From positions 29,530-93,529 of the forward strand of contig JAOWCC010000329.1 of assembly GCA_030867875.1 (NCBI GenBank): 64,000 nt of DNA. Direction: 5' to 3'. Position numbers and translations under genes: made by a program. Of the stretch, positions 11,301 through 23,300 are shown in pieces. The notes beneath the pieces are model-generated. The model worked only from the letters and a program-made list of their open reading frames with translations. It made no database searches and was not told the origin of the DNA. The DNA comes from Actinernus sp. WN-2022 (taxonomy: Eukaryota; Cnidaria; Anthozoa; Actiniaria; Actinernidae). Each line of letters starts with the position of its first letter. Position 1 is the first letter of the stretch.

Positions 11301-14300
11301 TAGTTTGCCTACAGTTTATGAGACGTGAACACGATATTTGTTTGCGAAGCGGTTATTCACTTTTAAAATACGTTAATAATCTTGCCAACTGTTAAGGACA
11401 GTGAGCGTTTTAAAATTGGAACGAATCTTAGATCAATGTAGCCAGAGTAACGGTCACTATTACCCTAGCGCCCATCTTTTGACCAATGCATTTGCTAAAT
11501 GCTTGGTTGTTTTATCTCTCAGATGTTTGGTCGGATAGCGATTGACTCAGAAACTGAAATGAACAGGAACAACAATTTCCAAACCTTCCCACATTCCTTG
11601 ATGGTTCTGTTCAGGTGAGAGGCAGGGATATTTTACCATATTTGCGTGCAATAAACAGCTGAATATCGACCGTTAAGCCCTCCACGCTACTTTCAGATTT
11701 GGGTTACGTTTTTGTATAATAAATGAGGCCTCGGAATAGGTCCCAAAAGAACACGATAACCGAAAAGAATGCGCCACAAGAAACAAAGTAAGAAAGGTCC
11801 TCACCACTGAAACCTTAGGACAAGCGATATTTCCCTGTTACCACTTCTGCCTGCACGAGCGTGAGGTACGACTGAGTTTTACACATGTTGATTATACGTA
11901 CCTGATTCACACGTTTATAATCTACAGATCAGCAACCGGTGAAAACTGGCAACTCATTATGTTGGCATGTACGAACACACCTGATGTGAAGTGTGACATG
12001 AACGCCGTGCCCCAGGAGGAATCTGGTCTATGCGGCACTGACTTTGCATATTTCTATTTCGTGACATTCTACGCCATCTGCTCATTCCTGGTGCGTGCTG
12101 TTGGAACCTTATTCTGTCTCAGTTGTAACGATTGGGATTTATATTACAGACAGCTGGTTCTCAACTGGAAATGCTGGCAGAAAAGAAAAGGGGTGGTGAA
12201 CTTGCGCTAAAATGAATATGAAGATGGGGTGGGATTTGGTTAAGGGATGTGGTAAAAGGAAAAATCAGACAGTAATTAGTATCTAGTTTACCTCTAGAAT
12301 TTGGCTCTGGAATGTACATTCGATAATTAGATTATTCTTTCTTGTAAATGTATTACCCCATTTCACTAAGAAATCTACTTTGACTATTTGCCCATCGAGC
12401 AAGTTTTCAAACTGACCTACTAGCCCTGCCGTTAATAAACCTGGGTGTTCTTGAGCAATCATATTAAATAAATATGTTTTAATAAAAAAGGGTAGGGCGA
12501 CACAAATAATTCTCCATGTAGCCGGCTTATTTGTGAAGTTTCGTGCAATATTATAATCTTGGAAATATCATGTACTTGGTGGTTTAATTGCTTCACAGAT
12601 ACTTTATTTCCTTCCCAGATCATCAACCTGTTTGTTGCTGTTATTATGGACAACTTTGACTATCTGACACGTGATTGGTCCATTCTTGGTCCTCATCATC
12701 TGGACGAGTTTGTCCACGTGTGGTCTGAGTACGACCCTGAGGCAAGGTATAGGTCATTAATTATAGAAACAATAACCTTGCGGTGTTAAAATACGCACTG
12801 ATATTTGTCCGCGAATATTATCTATTACGAGAAGCGAACCGTTTCCAAGAGTGACGTGATACGATTCAACCAATCACACAGCGCGACACTCGATAACACT
12901 CGTTTTAGTACGTGATGCACAGAGTTGTTAAACAATCGAATCTCTGTAGATAGTAAAAAGGTTAACTTGTTGTTTAGTTTGAGTCATTGTGCACATTTAC
13001 AGTATATTTACACTAAAGCAAAAGTTTCCGGATTCATAAATGTTCCTGGATTCATCACAGTTTCCACACGACATCAATGATTTAGCCGAGAAAGGCTGGC
13101 AAGTCTAAGACTTGGCCAACTAAGCCGCCTCACTGGTTAACTCATTTGGTAGAGCACGGTATAGAGTACGGGAGGTAAGGTGTTCACTGGTTAACTCAGT
13201 TGGTAGAGCACGGTATAGAGTACGGGAGGTAAGGGGTTCACTGGTTAGCTCAGTTGGTAGAGCACGGTCTAGAGTACGGAGGCCGGGGGTTCGAATCCCG
13301 GCTGCGTCCTTGGGCAGGGACGTATAAGCTGTTGGCCTGGTCTCATTCCTCTTCTAATCTATACGAAGGGGGACGTAAAAGAACCTGTTGTGTTATTTCG
13401 AGAAAGAGTAGGGGATTGTCTCTGACACAACAGCCTATTCTGAGGTATTAACAGTCACTCATGATTATAAACTGCATGGCAGCACATTGCGCCACAATAG
13501 CAGTCCGTATCACAAAAATAACATTGTGTAGCGCATTTGAATATATCCATATCGAATTAGCCTGGGAAACCAGCCGACTCTTATCGCTCCCCCACTCACG
13601 AAAGAGACGTCTGGGCAACGAGGCAGAAAATTCCATACTGATGACGTAGCAGATAGCCGTTTCACGATGCATAAATTAGTTGCAATTCTCAGAAGCCGAA
13701 TGCGAACAACAAAGTTCTTTTCAAGGAATATAACTACCGAGGCTGCTCGTTTGCTTGGCAGTGGATCGCCGTCATGAACAACCACGAAATTCAAGCATAT
13801 TTAGCGTGTGTCGGTACTGTTGTTCTTTCAGCGGCTAGTAAAGCGAAATGTCGTACGTACTGTAAAAACATTTACAAGTAAGTGATCAAAAACTGATACT
13901 GTAACAGTTGTTTATAATTTCATATAAACAGTGATCATGAGCTATCACAGAACACTGGATGAGTTGTTGTTGCCGGATAAATCATTCAGGGCTACTTTTC
14001 AAGCCGGATCTTTTGCTAGGCAGTGAATCTCGGCATGTATTGAAGTGCGTTTAATAATGAATGGCCGTTCACCCAAGCAAATGGGCAGCCTCGGTAGTAT
14101 ACCTTGAAAATAACTGCGTTTGCTAACCTCTTCGGCTACTGACCTGGCAAAAGAGCTGGCTTGAAAAGCGGCGGGTGTAAAGTACAGGTCAGGTTACAGG
14201 TCAGGTCACTTGTTTACCTGTGAACCCTAGCTCTGTGCTGTGTGTAGTTTTTGAAATTATAAACAACTATAATGTTTTGACAGTCGTAGGACAAATTCGC

Positions 14301-17300
14301 TTGACCGGGCCCAGCCGCGGAAAGAACGAAGCAACCTAGCTACCGACACGCTAAATAGGCTTGAATTTCGTGGTTGTTCATGACGGTGACCTACTGCCAA
14401 GCAAACGAGCAGCCTCGGTAGTTATATACCTTGAAAAGAACTCTGTTGTTCGCATTTGGCTTCTGAGAATTGCAACTAATTTATCTGCTACGTAATCAGT
14501 ATGGAATTTTCTGCCTTGTTGCCCAGATGTCTCTTTCGCGAGTGGGGGAGCGATACGAGTCGGCTGGTTTCCCAGGCTATGTAGAATTTGCGCTACATAA
14601 ATGAATAATTTAGAGCAATGCTAATTCATTGAATAACCTGTGTACACTATAAAATGTTTCGGATTCGTACCTATTTGGATACAATGTTTCCACTTTACTT
14701 TCCGGATTCAAAAGTTATCGGATTAATGACGAAAACGGAATGTTTTCGTTTCGGCTTCATGTTCTGTGTGTATTAGGCAAAACGAATCAGGTACCTAATC
14801 GTTTCGAATCTGAAAACTTTTGCTCCAGTGTACTCGTCTTAGGGCGCTTTATATTTATCCGTCCAATTGCTCCAGTGTACACGTAGTATTAGGGCGCTTT
14901 CCATTTATTCCTCCAATTTAGACTGGGTGGAGTGGTTCTTGGCGTACAAAAGGAAATATCCACTCTTTTTTAAATGAAACTCATCGTTTTCACGTTATGT
15001 TTCGCAGCCAACTGCCAAATTGTTTACTACTGCATGCATTTCCATGTGCAGCTATTCTATTTTGTAATTAAGACATGGTCCGTAATTGTATACATTGTGG
15101 GATATAACTGGCAGAACTGGCTAGTTCTCCTCCCTGAGTAGGATCAGTCTGTCCAGAACCAGTTCTTAGAACTGACACGTATCGTTTGAGGACTGTCCGA
15201 TCAGACCAGTCGGTTCCTGTAAATAGAAAGCGCCCGTAGTGTTAGTAAAGAAACTGATGTTACTTTGTGTTGTTCAGGGGCTGTGTAAAGCATGTGGATA
15301 TCGTGACGGTGCTCAAAAGAATTGCTCCACCTCTTGGATTCGGAAAGTTTTGTCCCCACAGAGAAGCGTGCAAGGTTAGAATATGAACTTTAACTCCGTA
15401 AAATATCTTATTAAGTAACTTATTAACAAATATACTAACGATGCCGTGTTTCTTTGTCAGCGTCTTGTGAGCATGAACATGCCCTTGAACAGGGATGGAA
15501 CTGTGAATTTTAATGCAACACTGTTTGGGCTTGTAAGGACGTCCTTGAACATCAAAAGACCAGAAGGTAAAGTCGTCAGTAGGGATGTGTTAAATGTCAA
15601 ATAGAATTCTCGAATTAAAAAACTCTGAATTTCTAACGAGACCTGAAACAACCATGGGGGCTGATCAAAGCCAAGTCCCGGCCAATCCACAGATCGAATT
15701 GGAATTTAGCGTGTTGGTTTTTGCGGAGGGAGGAAAATTTTTAGGAAGTAAGCAATAAAGAAGTTTGGAAAAGCAAAGAAGAAAATAAGTATAAAAGCTG
15801 CAGATTTTGGATGTATTGCCGGTAGTTTTCAGCAAAGATGCCTTAGGTTATACCACCCAACTTAATTTCAACCAGATATACGAGTTTTCATATACCTACG
15901 TGAGCTTTCAACGGCGCTGATTACTGGTCACGAGCGAGACAAAGAAGCCGTAGCACCCAGGGTACCTCTAACACGGACCCAATGCTTGCTTTACTAAAAT
16001 ACGTATTTATTCCACAGAAAAGTAATTTTCCCCTTGATACAATTCGAGCAGAGCCTTCTTGACTTCACGAAAAGCGAGAAGAAAAGAAGGCTCTGCTGCA
16101 TCGTTTGTTTTCGTATCGAGTATTTTATTTCTCGTGCCAGACTCACTCGGTCACTCAGTCGTGTCGCCATTGTTACAGTGATTTGGTCATCAGCTTAAAA
16201 CAAATAATTAGCAGCACACTGATAAACCGGTTTTAACAGGCTTCTTCTCGCTTTTCATGAGATGAAGAAGGCTCTGGTTGCAGGGTAGCCCCTTGATTGC
16301 ATTTCTGCTGAGCCGACTGTAAAACGAGCATCGTTACGCCCCGTAAAGTCCCCTGTCCAGCGCCTGACATTTGCTCTCATAAAGAACTCAGTCACGTTAC
16401 TGGCTTGTATCATAGGTAAAGGTTCGCTTGAGAAGGCTAACGAAGAGATGAGAGCTATTATCATGAAGATATGGCCTAAGACTCCACAGGAATTCCTTGA
16501 CGAAATCATCCAACCATCTGGGGGCGGTAGGGATATATTGATTATCGTTTGCAACTTGTTTTATAATTAGAAGGATAGGTATGTCGTTAATGTAATGTTT
16601 TTGCTGTAGAGGACGAGGTGACAGTGGGCAAGTTCTATGCTACCTACCTCATCCAAGAGTACTTCAGACGGTTCAAGGCTCGACAGCGTGCAGAACACAT
16701 GCAGTATGAGGAAGCACACAGCACACAGGCCCTTCAGGTGCTACAGTCTGTCATACTCTCACTACTTTTAACATCAGAGCTTGCCGGGCATTACTTATAA
16801 GTAATAGCATGACATGAGGGAAATTAGTGATTCAATTTCCTCGAGAGCCGAGGGGGAGGATTTGTGGAACTCCCGACGCGGCGGAGGGACTTTTACAGAT
16901 CCTCCCGAGGCTCGAAGGGAAATTTATTTCACTTTGTAATACTATTATCACCGAGGAACGGAACAAATCTCTGAGAAGTTTAGTTTTCTCTGCCTAAACT
17001 AAAGACGTCGCAGTTGAGTTGCTTTCGAAAATATTTTGTTATTATGCTTGATTGAGCTCCATTGATTGAATGACCCTGGCTTCCAATGGGGACAAGCGTG
17101 TTGTTTTTGAGAAAAATAACACTTAAATACAATTATATGGTTGACTAAAGATTCAAAGAGCATTCATGGAATTTAATTACGTCACGTTTATGGTTTTAAG
17201 TATCCCACATGGAAGAAGCGGGTTTGAGAAATGAAGAGAAGAACTTTCTTGAACCATAAAATAGGTAGGGAACAGGGTTAACAGGCATTGCGCCATACCC

Positions 17301-20300
17301 CGGTGTGCCAAGGGACAGTCCAGTGTTCCATCATGAGCTTGCATACCCTTCTAATTTTCCCTCATGCATGTAAATGAGGGAAAATTAGAAAATGTATGCA
17401 TGCTGATGAGAGAATTTAGAGATTAAATGCCCCTGAACAAACAAAGGAACCCGAGGTGATCATGGTATTTTGTATCTTCAAGCTATGATACTACTGCGCG
17501 AGATTGTTATTCTGCCCCTCCATATATAATTGTATAATTGTTTGTAGCCACTTTTCTGGACGGATGTATAACCTGGCGTTACGGTGTATCCCACAGGCTG
17601 GTCTTCGGACCCTCCAGGGACTCGGCCCTCAGCTACGTCGCGCTATTTCTGGTCAGCTGGATGACGACGACGAGGAGTTGTTCCTGAAAGAAGACATCCA
17701 GCAAAAATCTCAGGTACAAACAGTAGAATCGTCTATCTTAACTATCTTATCGAGCTCTTGTTTTTGTGAACTATATGTACGATTTGGAGTAACTAACGGA
17801 CTGGTGGAACAGAGCAGAAATACGCAAGCTCATGCTGTGTGGAGCAATGTAGCCCTGTTTTTTTGGTGCTTAACTGATGTAAATGGACAAAACAGTTTAA
17901 TGATGCAATAATCTGGCGTCTACCATTATCCATATTTCTTTAGATCGCCGGGTCCAAAGTGTCGTTATTCCCATTTACGTTGCCCGTTCTTCTTGTGTTG
18001 TCCACACGTTCGTGCTAGTCGTGTCTCGCTGCTGGTGCCGTTGACCTTGCTGTAATCGCTGTTTCTCTGCGCGTTTTCCATGTCCGTGATGCCTTCTGTT
18101 GTTGCCTGTGCTATAACATGTTATCATTACTCTCGTTTGTAATGCATATTTTGGACGTACGCACAACTTGTTAATGCGTTATAAAAGGTTTACAATGACC
18201 TTTCTCCTGATTAGAGGTTCAAGTTTGTCAGTTATTTTTAATGATGTTGGGTTAGCAGAGATTAGTTCCTGATTTGTTACTGAGCTACCCGAAGAAACCG
18301 CTAATACTCCGCCCCTGAGAGGGCTTAGGTTAATAGCACCTAATATTAAAGGGAGCCTCTACTGACAAACAATGTTTGCTCTCAAATGTTCGTTATGGAT
18401 ATCTAATGCTGTGTTTGTCTCCTGTAACTTGTACACTAGGTGTCACGATTTTCCTGTTGATAACGTATTTGAATTTTCTGGGCGCCGCCATCTTGGATCT
18501 TATGACGTCACACGGTTGTCCCATTGTCAGAAAAAAATAGCTCTTTTGTTGTGTAACAATAGGGGCAACCGTGCGGCGTGTACGATCCAAGATGGTGGCG
18601 CCCTGGAAATTCAAATGAGTTTAATCGGTCCTAACTGATATCTAATGTACAATTTACAGGAGACAAACACATCATTAGATATCCATGACAAACAATTTGA
18701 AAGCAAACATTGTTTTTCAGTGTAGATTCCCTTTAACAAGCTGCCCAAAGAAAATTGTCTTTGAATTTGGTATCTGTCCCCTTGGGTTTCATATCAGTGG
18801 GATTGTGTATGATAATTTTTTCAGAATTTGAGATTATATATTTTTTACTTCAGGGGCAAGATCATGTTTCTTACAGAAACATATAACCATAATACAAACA
18901 ATAGATCTAATCGTTTATGATTAAACCTATTTGCATTACAAGCCTTTAACAGTTTGATATTTTGTTATAACTGTGTTGTTCATGTTGTTATTGTTGTTGT
19001 TGCTTGTGTGGTTCTCTGCTCTTCGCTATGGCCTTGGATAAGCCTGATTCACTATCCGAACAGGTATTTAAGCATTGATCTCGTTGTTTAACATAGTTAC
19101 TGATACACAAACAGTACACTCACCTTTAACAAGCGCTGCTTGCTGCTTGTTCATATCTCACTTCATATTGACTGTTTTCTTCTCTCACTTGTGTCTTCTC
19201 TAGCCTGCGTTGCGGCTCTGGAGGAGCGGGGATTAGTGGGATTGGGGCGAGAGAGAAAAGAGAAGGGGGAGGGGATGGGGAGGAGAGGAAGAGAGAGCCT
19301 GCCGACAAGCCATGGTTATTTTTGTATCCACCCACTAATTAAAATGCATAAAATTAGGTGGTAAGTCATTCGACCGATTCATGCAATCATCATGCGGCTA
19401 AAGTGAAAACCATGTTTAATATCTGTCAAACTCACGCGTGGAATCTCAAGGAATCTCAACTCGAGCGCAAAATTCAAAACAAAAAATATACGAACTTGGA
19501 GAATGTCAGCTGAAACAACGAAAAAACATATGAACTCCAGGGCCTAAACCCAAACCTGTAAATGTCAACTACTTTTGCAGGATATGTAATGTATGTTTTA
19601 AGATAGCGTTTGGGAATTCAAATATTTCCACGGCGAGAATCTGTTCAAGCCTTAAAGACCCTGTGTCCGAGCCCATGGTGCTTTGCGCCAATGTTATGAT
19701 TAGTTTGTTTATCAACGGCCGCATAAATTAAAGGCCAGCTTTTAGGCGAACTAAAATGCTCTCGATTGTTTATAAGTTTCCTAAAAGAAGTACACATACA
19801 CTTTTGGATAACGAATTTCATAATTTCTACCGGATTAAAAACCCAATCGAGCCCACGAATTTTTCCCGGATGCTTCGAATATGATTTTAACAGTACTCGG
19901 CAGGAAGCCAGTTGTTCTGTCTTTAGATTCTAATTCGATTTACGAGTGCGACTTTTCACAACTCTTCAAAGCAAACACATACTCTTGTTACCTTGTTTTT
20001 TATGTCTCCAGCATTGCTTAGCTGTTTTTGAAGATCTCTACTTTCCTTGTGAATGATATATTTTGAGTGCAAAATGAAATGTCGTACTTGCACTCGAGTC
20101 AAACTCACAGCGAAGTAACAGCTGAACTCGGCAGATTGGAGTTTGACCCGCGATCGTAGTTTTGGTAGCAAGACTTTCTGGACTTACTGGAGGATGAAAA
20201 AAAAGGTTAAGAACATTGCTTTCTCTGTTAATAAAAATGCAAAACATATTACGAATGTTCTTGATGCCAGAAGTGGTTGCTTTGTGCTTTGTATTTCCAA

Positions 20301-23300
20301 CGAAGCCCGCCGGTCCCTTAGTGCAGCAAATCCCCGGGAAACTCACGTAGTACTCCTTTTGAACCACAAGTGTTCTCTTGTAGACCTAGAGAAAGTAAAA
20401 TGTGGGCTGCTGAAGGATTATTTGTCGAGTCACTTCGCCTCGCTGTCTCGGTCCTTTCTCCGGCATTCCTCTACTCGCCACTCAAGACCGGGATTCGAAG
20501 AAATATTCGAACTAAAGTTTCATTTTAAAAAGTATATATACAAAAGTTAAGATAAAAGAAAGTTAGTTAAGCATATATACCTATCAATAATTACACGATG
20601 GCCCAAACTAGGGATGGATTTCGAATGATTCGGGAGTCACATAACAACAGCAACGATCTTTCTGATTTCCGTAGCCTACGAAAATGATTTGCGCGCGCAA
20701 AGCACCATGGGCTCGGACACAGGGTCTTTAAGAAAGAAAAGAGAGCCGAGGCTTAATTCTAGCTGGTGCCTGCAAAAGTATTGGTCTTCATATTCCGAAA
20801 TCTGCTGCTCTATCAGAGGAGTCTGTCGTTCCTGAGGAAGGAAGATTCGAAATGCACGAGTAGAGAACTACACCTTTGTTCGAGAAAGTTTGCAGGATAA
20901 AGATAACTAAGATAAAGAGAACTCGATGCCGCTGAATATGAGTCACCATTAAATCAGAAAAGAACACTGCCGACCACAATAACACCGGAACGAAGTCTGC
21001 CAAAAGAAGCGCTAAAAATCATCCACGCAGCGTTACGAAATCATCAAGGCAGCTCGTATTTTCGGAAGCACAAGCCTGTTCCTCGAACACACCGGTCCAT
21101 GTTTCAACCGTGTGCGAATTTAATACAAGCAAGACGATTGTGGAGTTCCGATGCAGGGTTCTTCAGCTCATCGCGAAATTCGCTCTCATTACTTCTTCTG
21201 CAGAACTAAACAGCAGTTTGAAGTTGCACTTCTGTAGTTCCTCGGGTTTTAGGTTTGAAACTTCGGCAGCAGTATAACCTAAGGAACTTAACTGGTTCAA
21301 TTGATCTTTCACAATACTATATATGCAAAGGAGCAATAACCAAAACGACAACCCGGCCATCATTTTCGACATCTTTAACACTAGTGAATGCTTGGAATAT
21401 CCTACTTTTTCCAATCCCAGTTGGGATTACAGCTAGAACATCTCTTCCAGACAAAAGATCTCTAATAGCCTTGCTCATGTTCTTTCTTTAAATTCATCGC
21501 TGAGGGAATTCTTGTTATGTTTGTCACCATATTAATTGGTTTCTGCTCTTATCGCATGCCATGCATGAACACAATTTAATGATTTCTGTCAATCACGCAT
21601 TTTAGCCAATAGCAATACGCGGCCTTCTGAGGCCGAGAGTTATCAAAATAACCATGGCTTCCGGCAGGCTCTCCCTTCCTCTTATCCCCACCCCCTCCCC
21701 CTCTCTTTTTTCTCTCGCCCCAATCACCCTAATCTCCGCTCGCTGCGCTCCGATACTCCAGAGCCGCAACGCAGGCTATGTCTTCTCTGATTCAGTAGTT
21801 CCTTACTTTTGTTTGGTTCCCGGTTCGGTCGTTCATTTGTTTTGATGTCCAAACTTTGTTTCTTACTTCTAATGTGGCACTGCTTTAGTTTATTTAAAGT
21901 ATACCATCTTAACCTTTTTGGTCTGATTTTGTATGATTGATTGTTTGTCGAGTCAGTGAGAATCGTCCTCCATTTTTTTGCGTACTTTTTCATCCATTCA
22001 AATTGCAGTCACGCAGTGTTGCACGTAATGCTGTCACGCAGCTTTCTTGCTGAGAGGAGAGAACAGAGATCAAAAGTGTGTGCTTGAAGCGCATTTTACT
22101 TAGTGAAAGTCGGTAAAGGGGCATTGTGAACCGAATTAAACCCTTCAAGTTCTTTAAAACGAAACTTAATGCTCCCAACCCATGAGAGAACAGCAACAAC
22201 AGTAATATGTGGGATAAAGGGGTTGGGAATGAAGTACTCCAACAATTGGTCATGCTGGTAAACAGGACACTGGTTGCTTTTGGTAATGAGGTACAATACA
22301 CTCCAGGGGTCACATTTCCCCTCGCCTCTCCAGGGGTCACATTTCCCCTGGGAGAGGTCCTTAATCCTAAGGGAGTCTAATCGGCAGTCCAGGGGGTCAC
22401 AATCCCCCTCTCCTCTCCAGGGGCCACATTTCCCCTCGCCTCTCCAGGGTTCACATTTCTCCTGGGAGAGGTCCTTAGTCCTAAGGGAGTCTAAGCAGCA
22501 GTCCAGGGGTCACATTTCCCCTCGCCTCTCCAGGGGTCACATTTCCCCTGGGAGAGGTCCTTAATCCTAAGGGAGTCTAATCGGCAGTCCAGGGGGTCAC
22601 AATCCCCCTCTCCTCTCCAGGGGTCACATTTCCCCTCGCCTCTCCAGGGTTCACATTTCTCCTGGGAGAGGTCCTTAGTCCTAAGGGAGTCTAAGCAGCA
22701 GTCCAGGGGTCACATTTCCCCTCGCCTCTCCAGGGGTCACATTTCCCCTGGGAGAGGTCCTTAATCCTAAGGGAGTGTAATCGGCAGTCCAGGGGGTCAC
22801 AATCCTCCTCTCCAGGGGTCACATTTCCCCTGGGAGAGGTCCTTAGTCCTAGGGAATTTAGACCCATGGTTACCATGGAACCCAAAAGGGGGGACACTCC
22901 CCATCCTTTGAGTCTATGGGGCCAAGAGTGACCTGTATGGAGCACTTCATCCCCACAAATACACTAAGTGTATTCTCCATAGACGAAACACAACCCCTTC
23001 TGATTATGGTGGAAAGTTGCAAATGTACCTTGTTTTAATGAACCTTGGGATTTCTGCTAATGAAACGCATTGCCTAGTAGCTGGCGGGAAACTCCAAAGA
23101 GGAGGGAGTGTGGGCATCTAATGTATTTTTCATAGCAGTCTGAGGACCAACGCCCAAGTGTTTTAATAAGCCACGGGGGGAGGCCCACTGAAGCGGCTGT
23201 AGTAGCAGCCCCGATCCTGTAGCTGTGTCCAGCATACTGAGATGGCTTAAAGCCAGACATAGACAAAAGCTGCCTAGTTTCGGAGGTTAGCCCTGCTTTT

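Larger units (their letters stand above)
19201..21778. mobile_element. 2.6 kb TIR element with 9-bp target duplication, carrying helicase debris
   Basis: Ends TAGCCTGCGTTGCGGCTCT / AGAGCCGCAACGCAGGCTA, with TIR similarity for about 130 bp. TGTCTTCTC flanks both sides (19192-19200, 21779-21787), a perfect 9-bp duplication as made by Mutator-like elements. Inside are a nested TTAA MITE (19656-20727) and a RecQ-like helicase pseudogene (21040-21480, - strand). No transposase recognised, so non-autonomous. Confidence 0.88.

Noticed and set aside
13239..13312. Functional tRNA gene
   Set aside because: A- and B-boxes are good but the 5' and 3' ends cannot form an acceptor stem, and a SINE body follows.
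17504..17596. Upstream extension of the post-IQ exon ([15 protein letters not shown])
   Set aside because: Phase and CaV1 consensus both place the exon start at 17597, right after a good acceptor.
20143..20550. 135-codon + strand frame
   Set aside because: Lies inside the TTAA element with perfect TIRs; no family similarity and no start or splice support.
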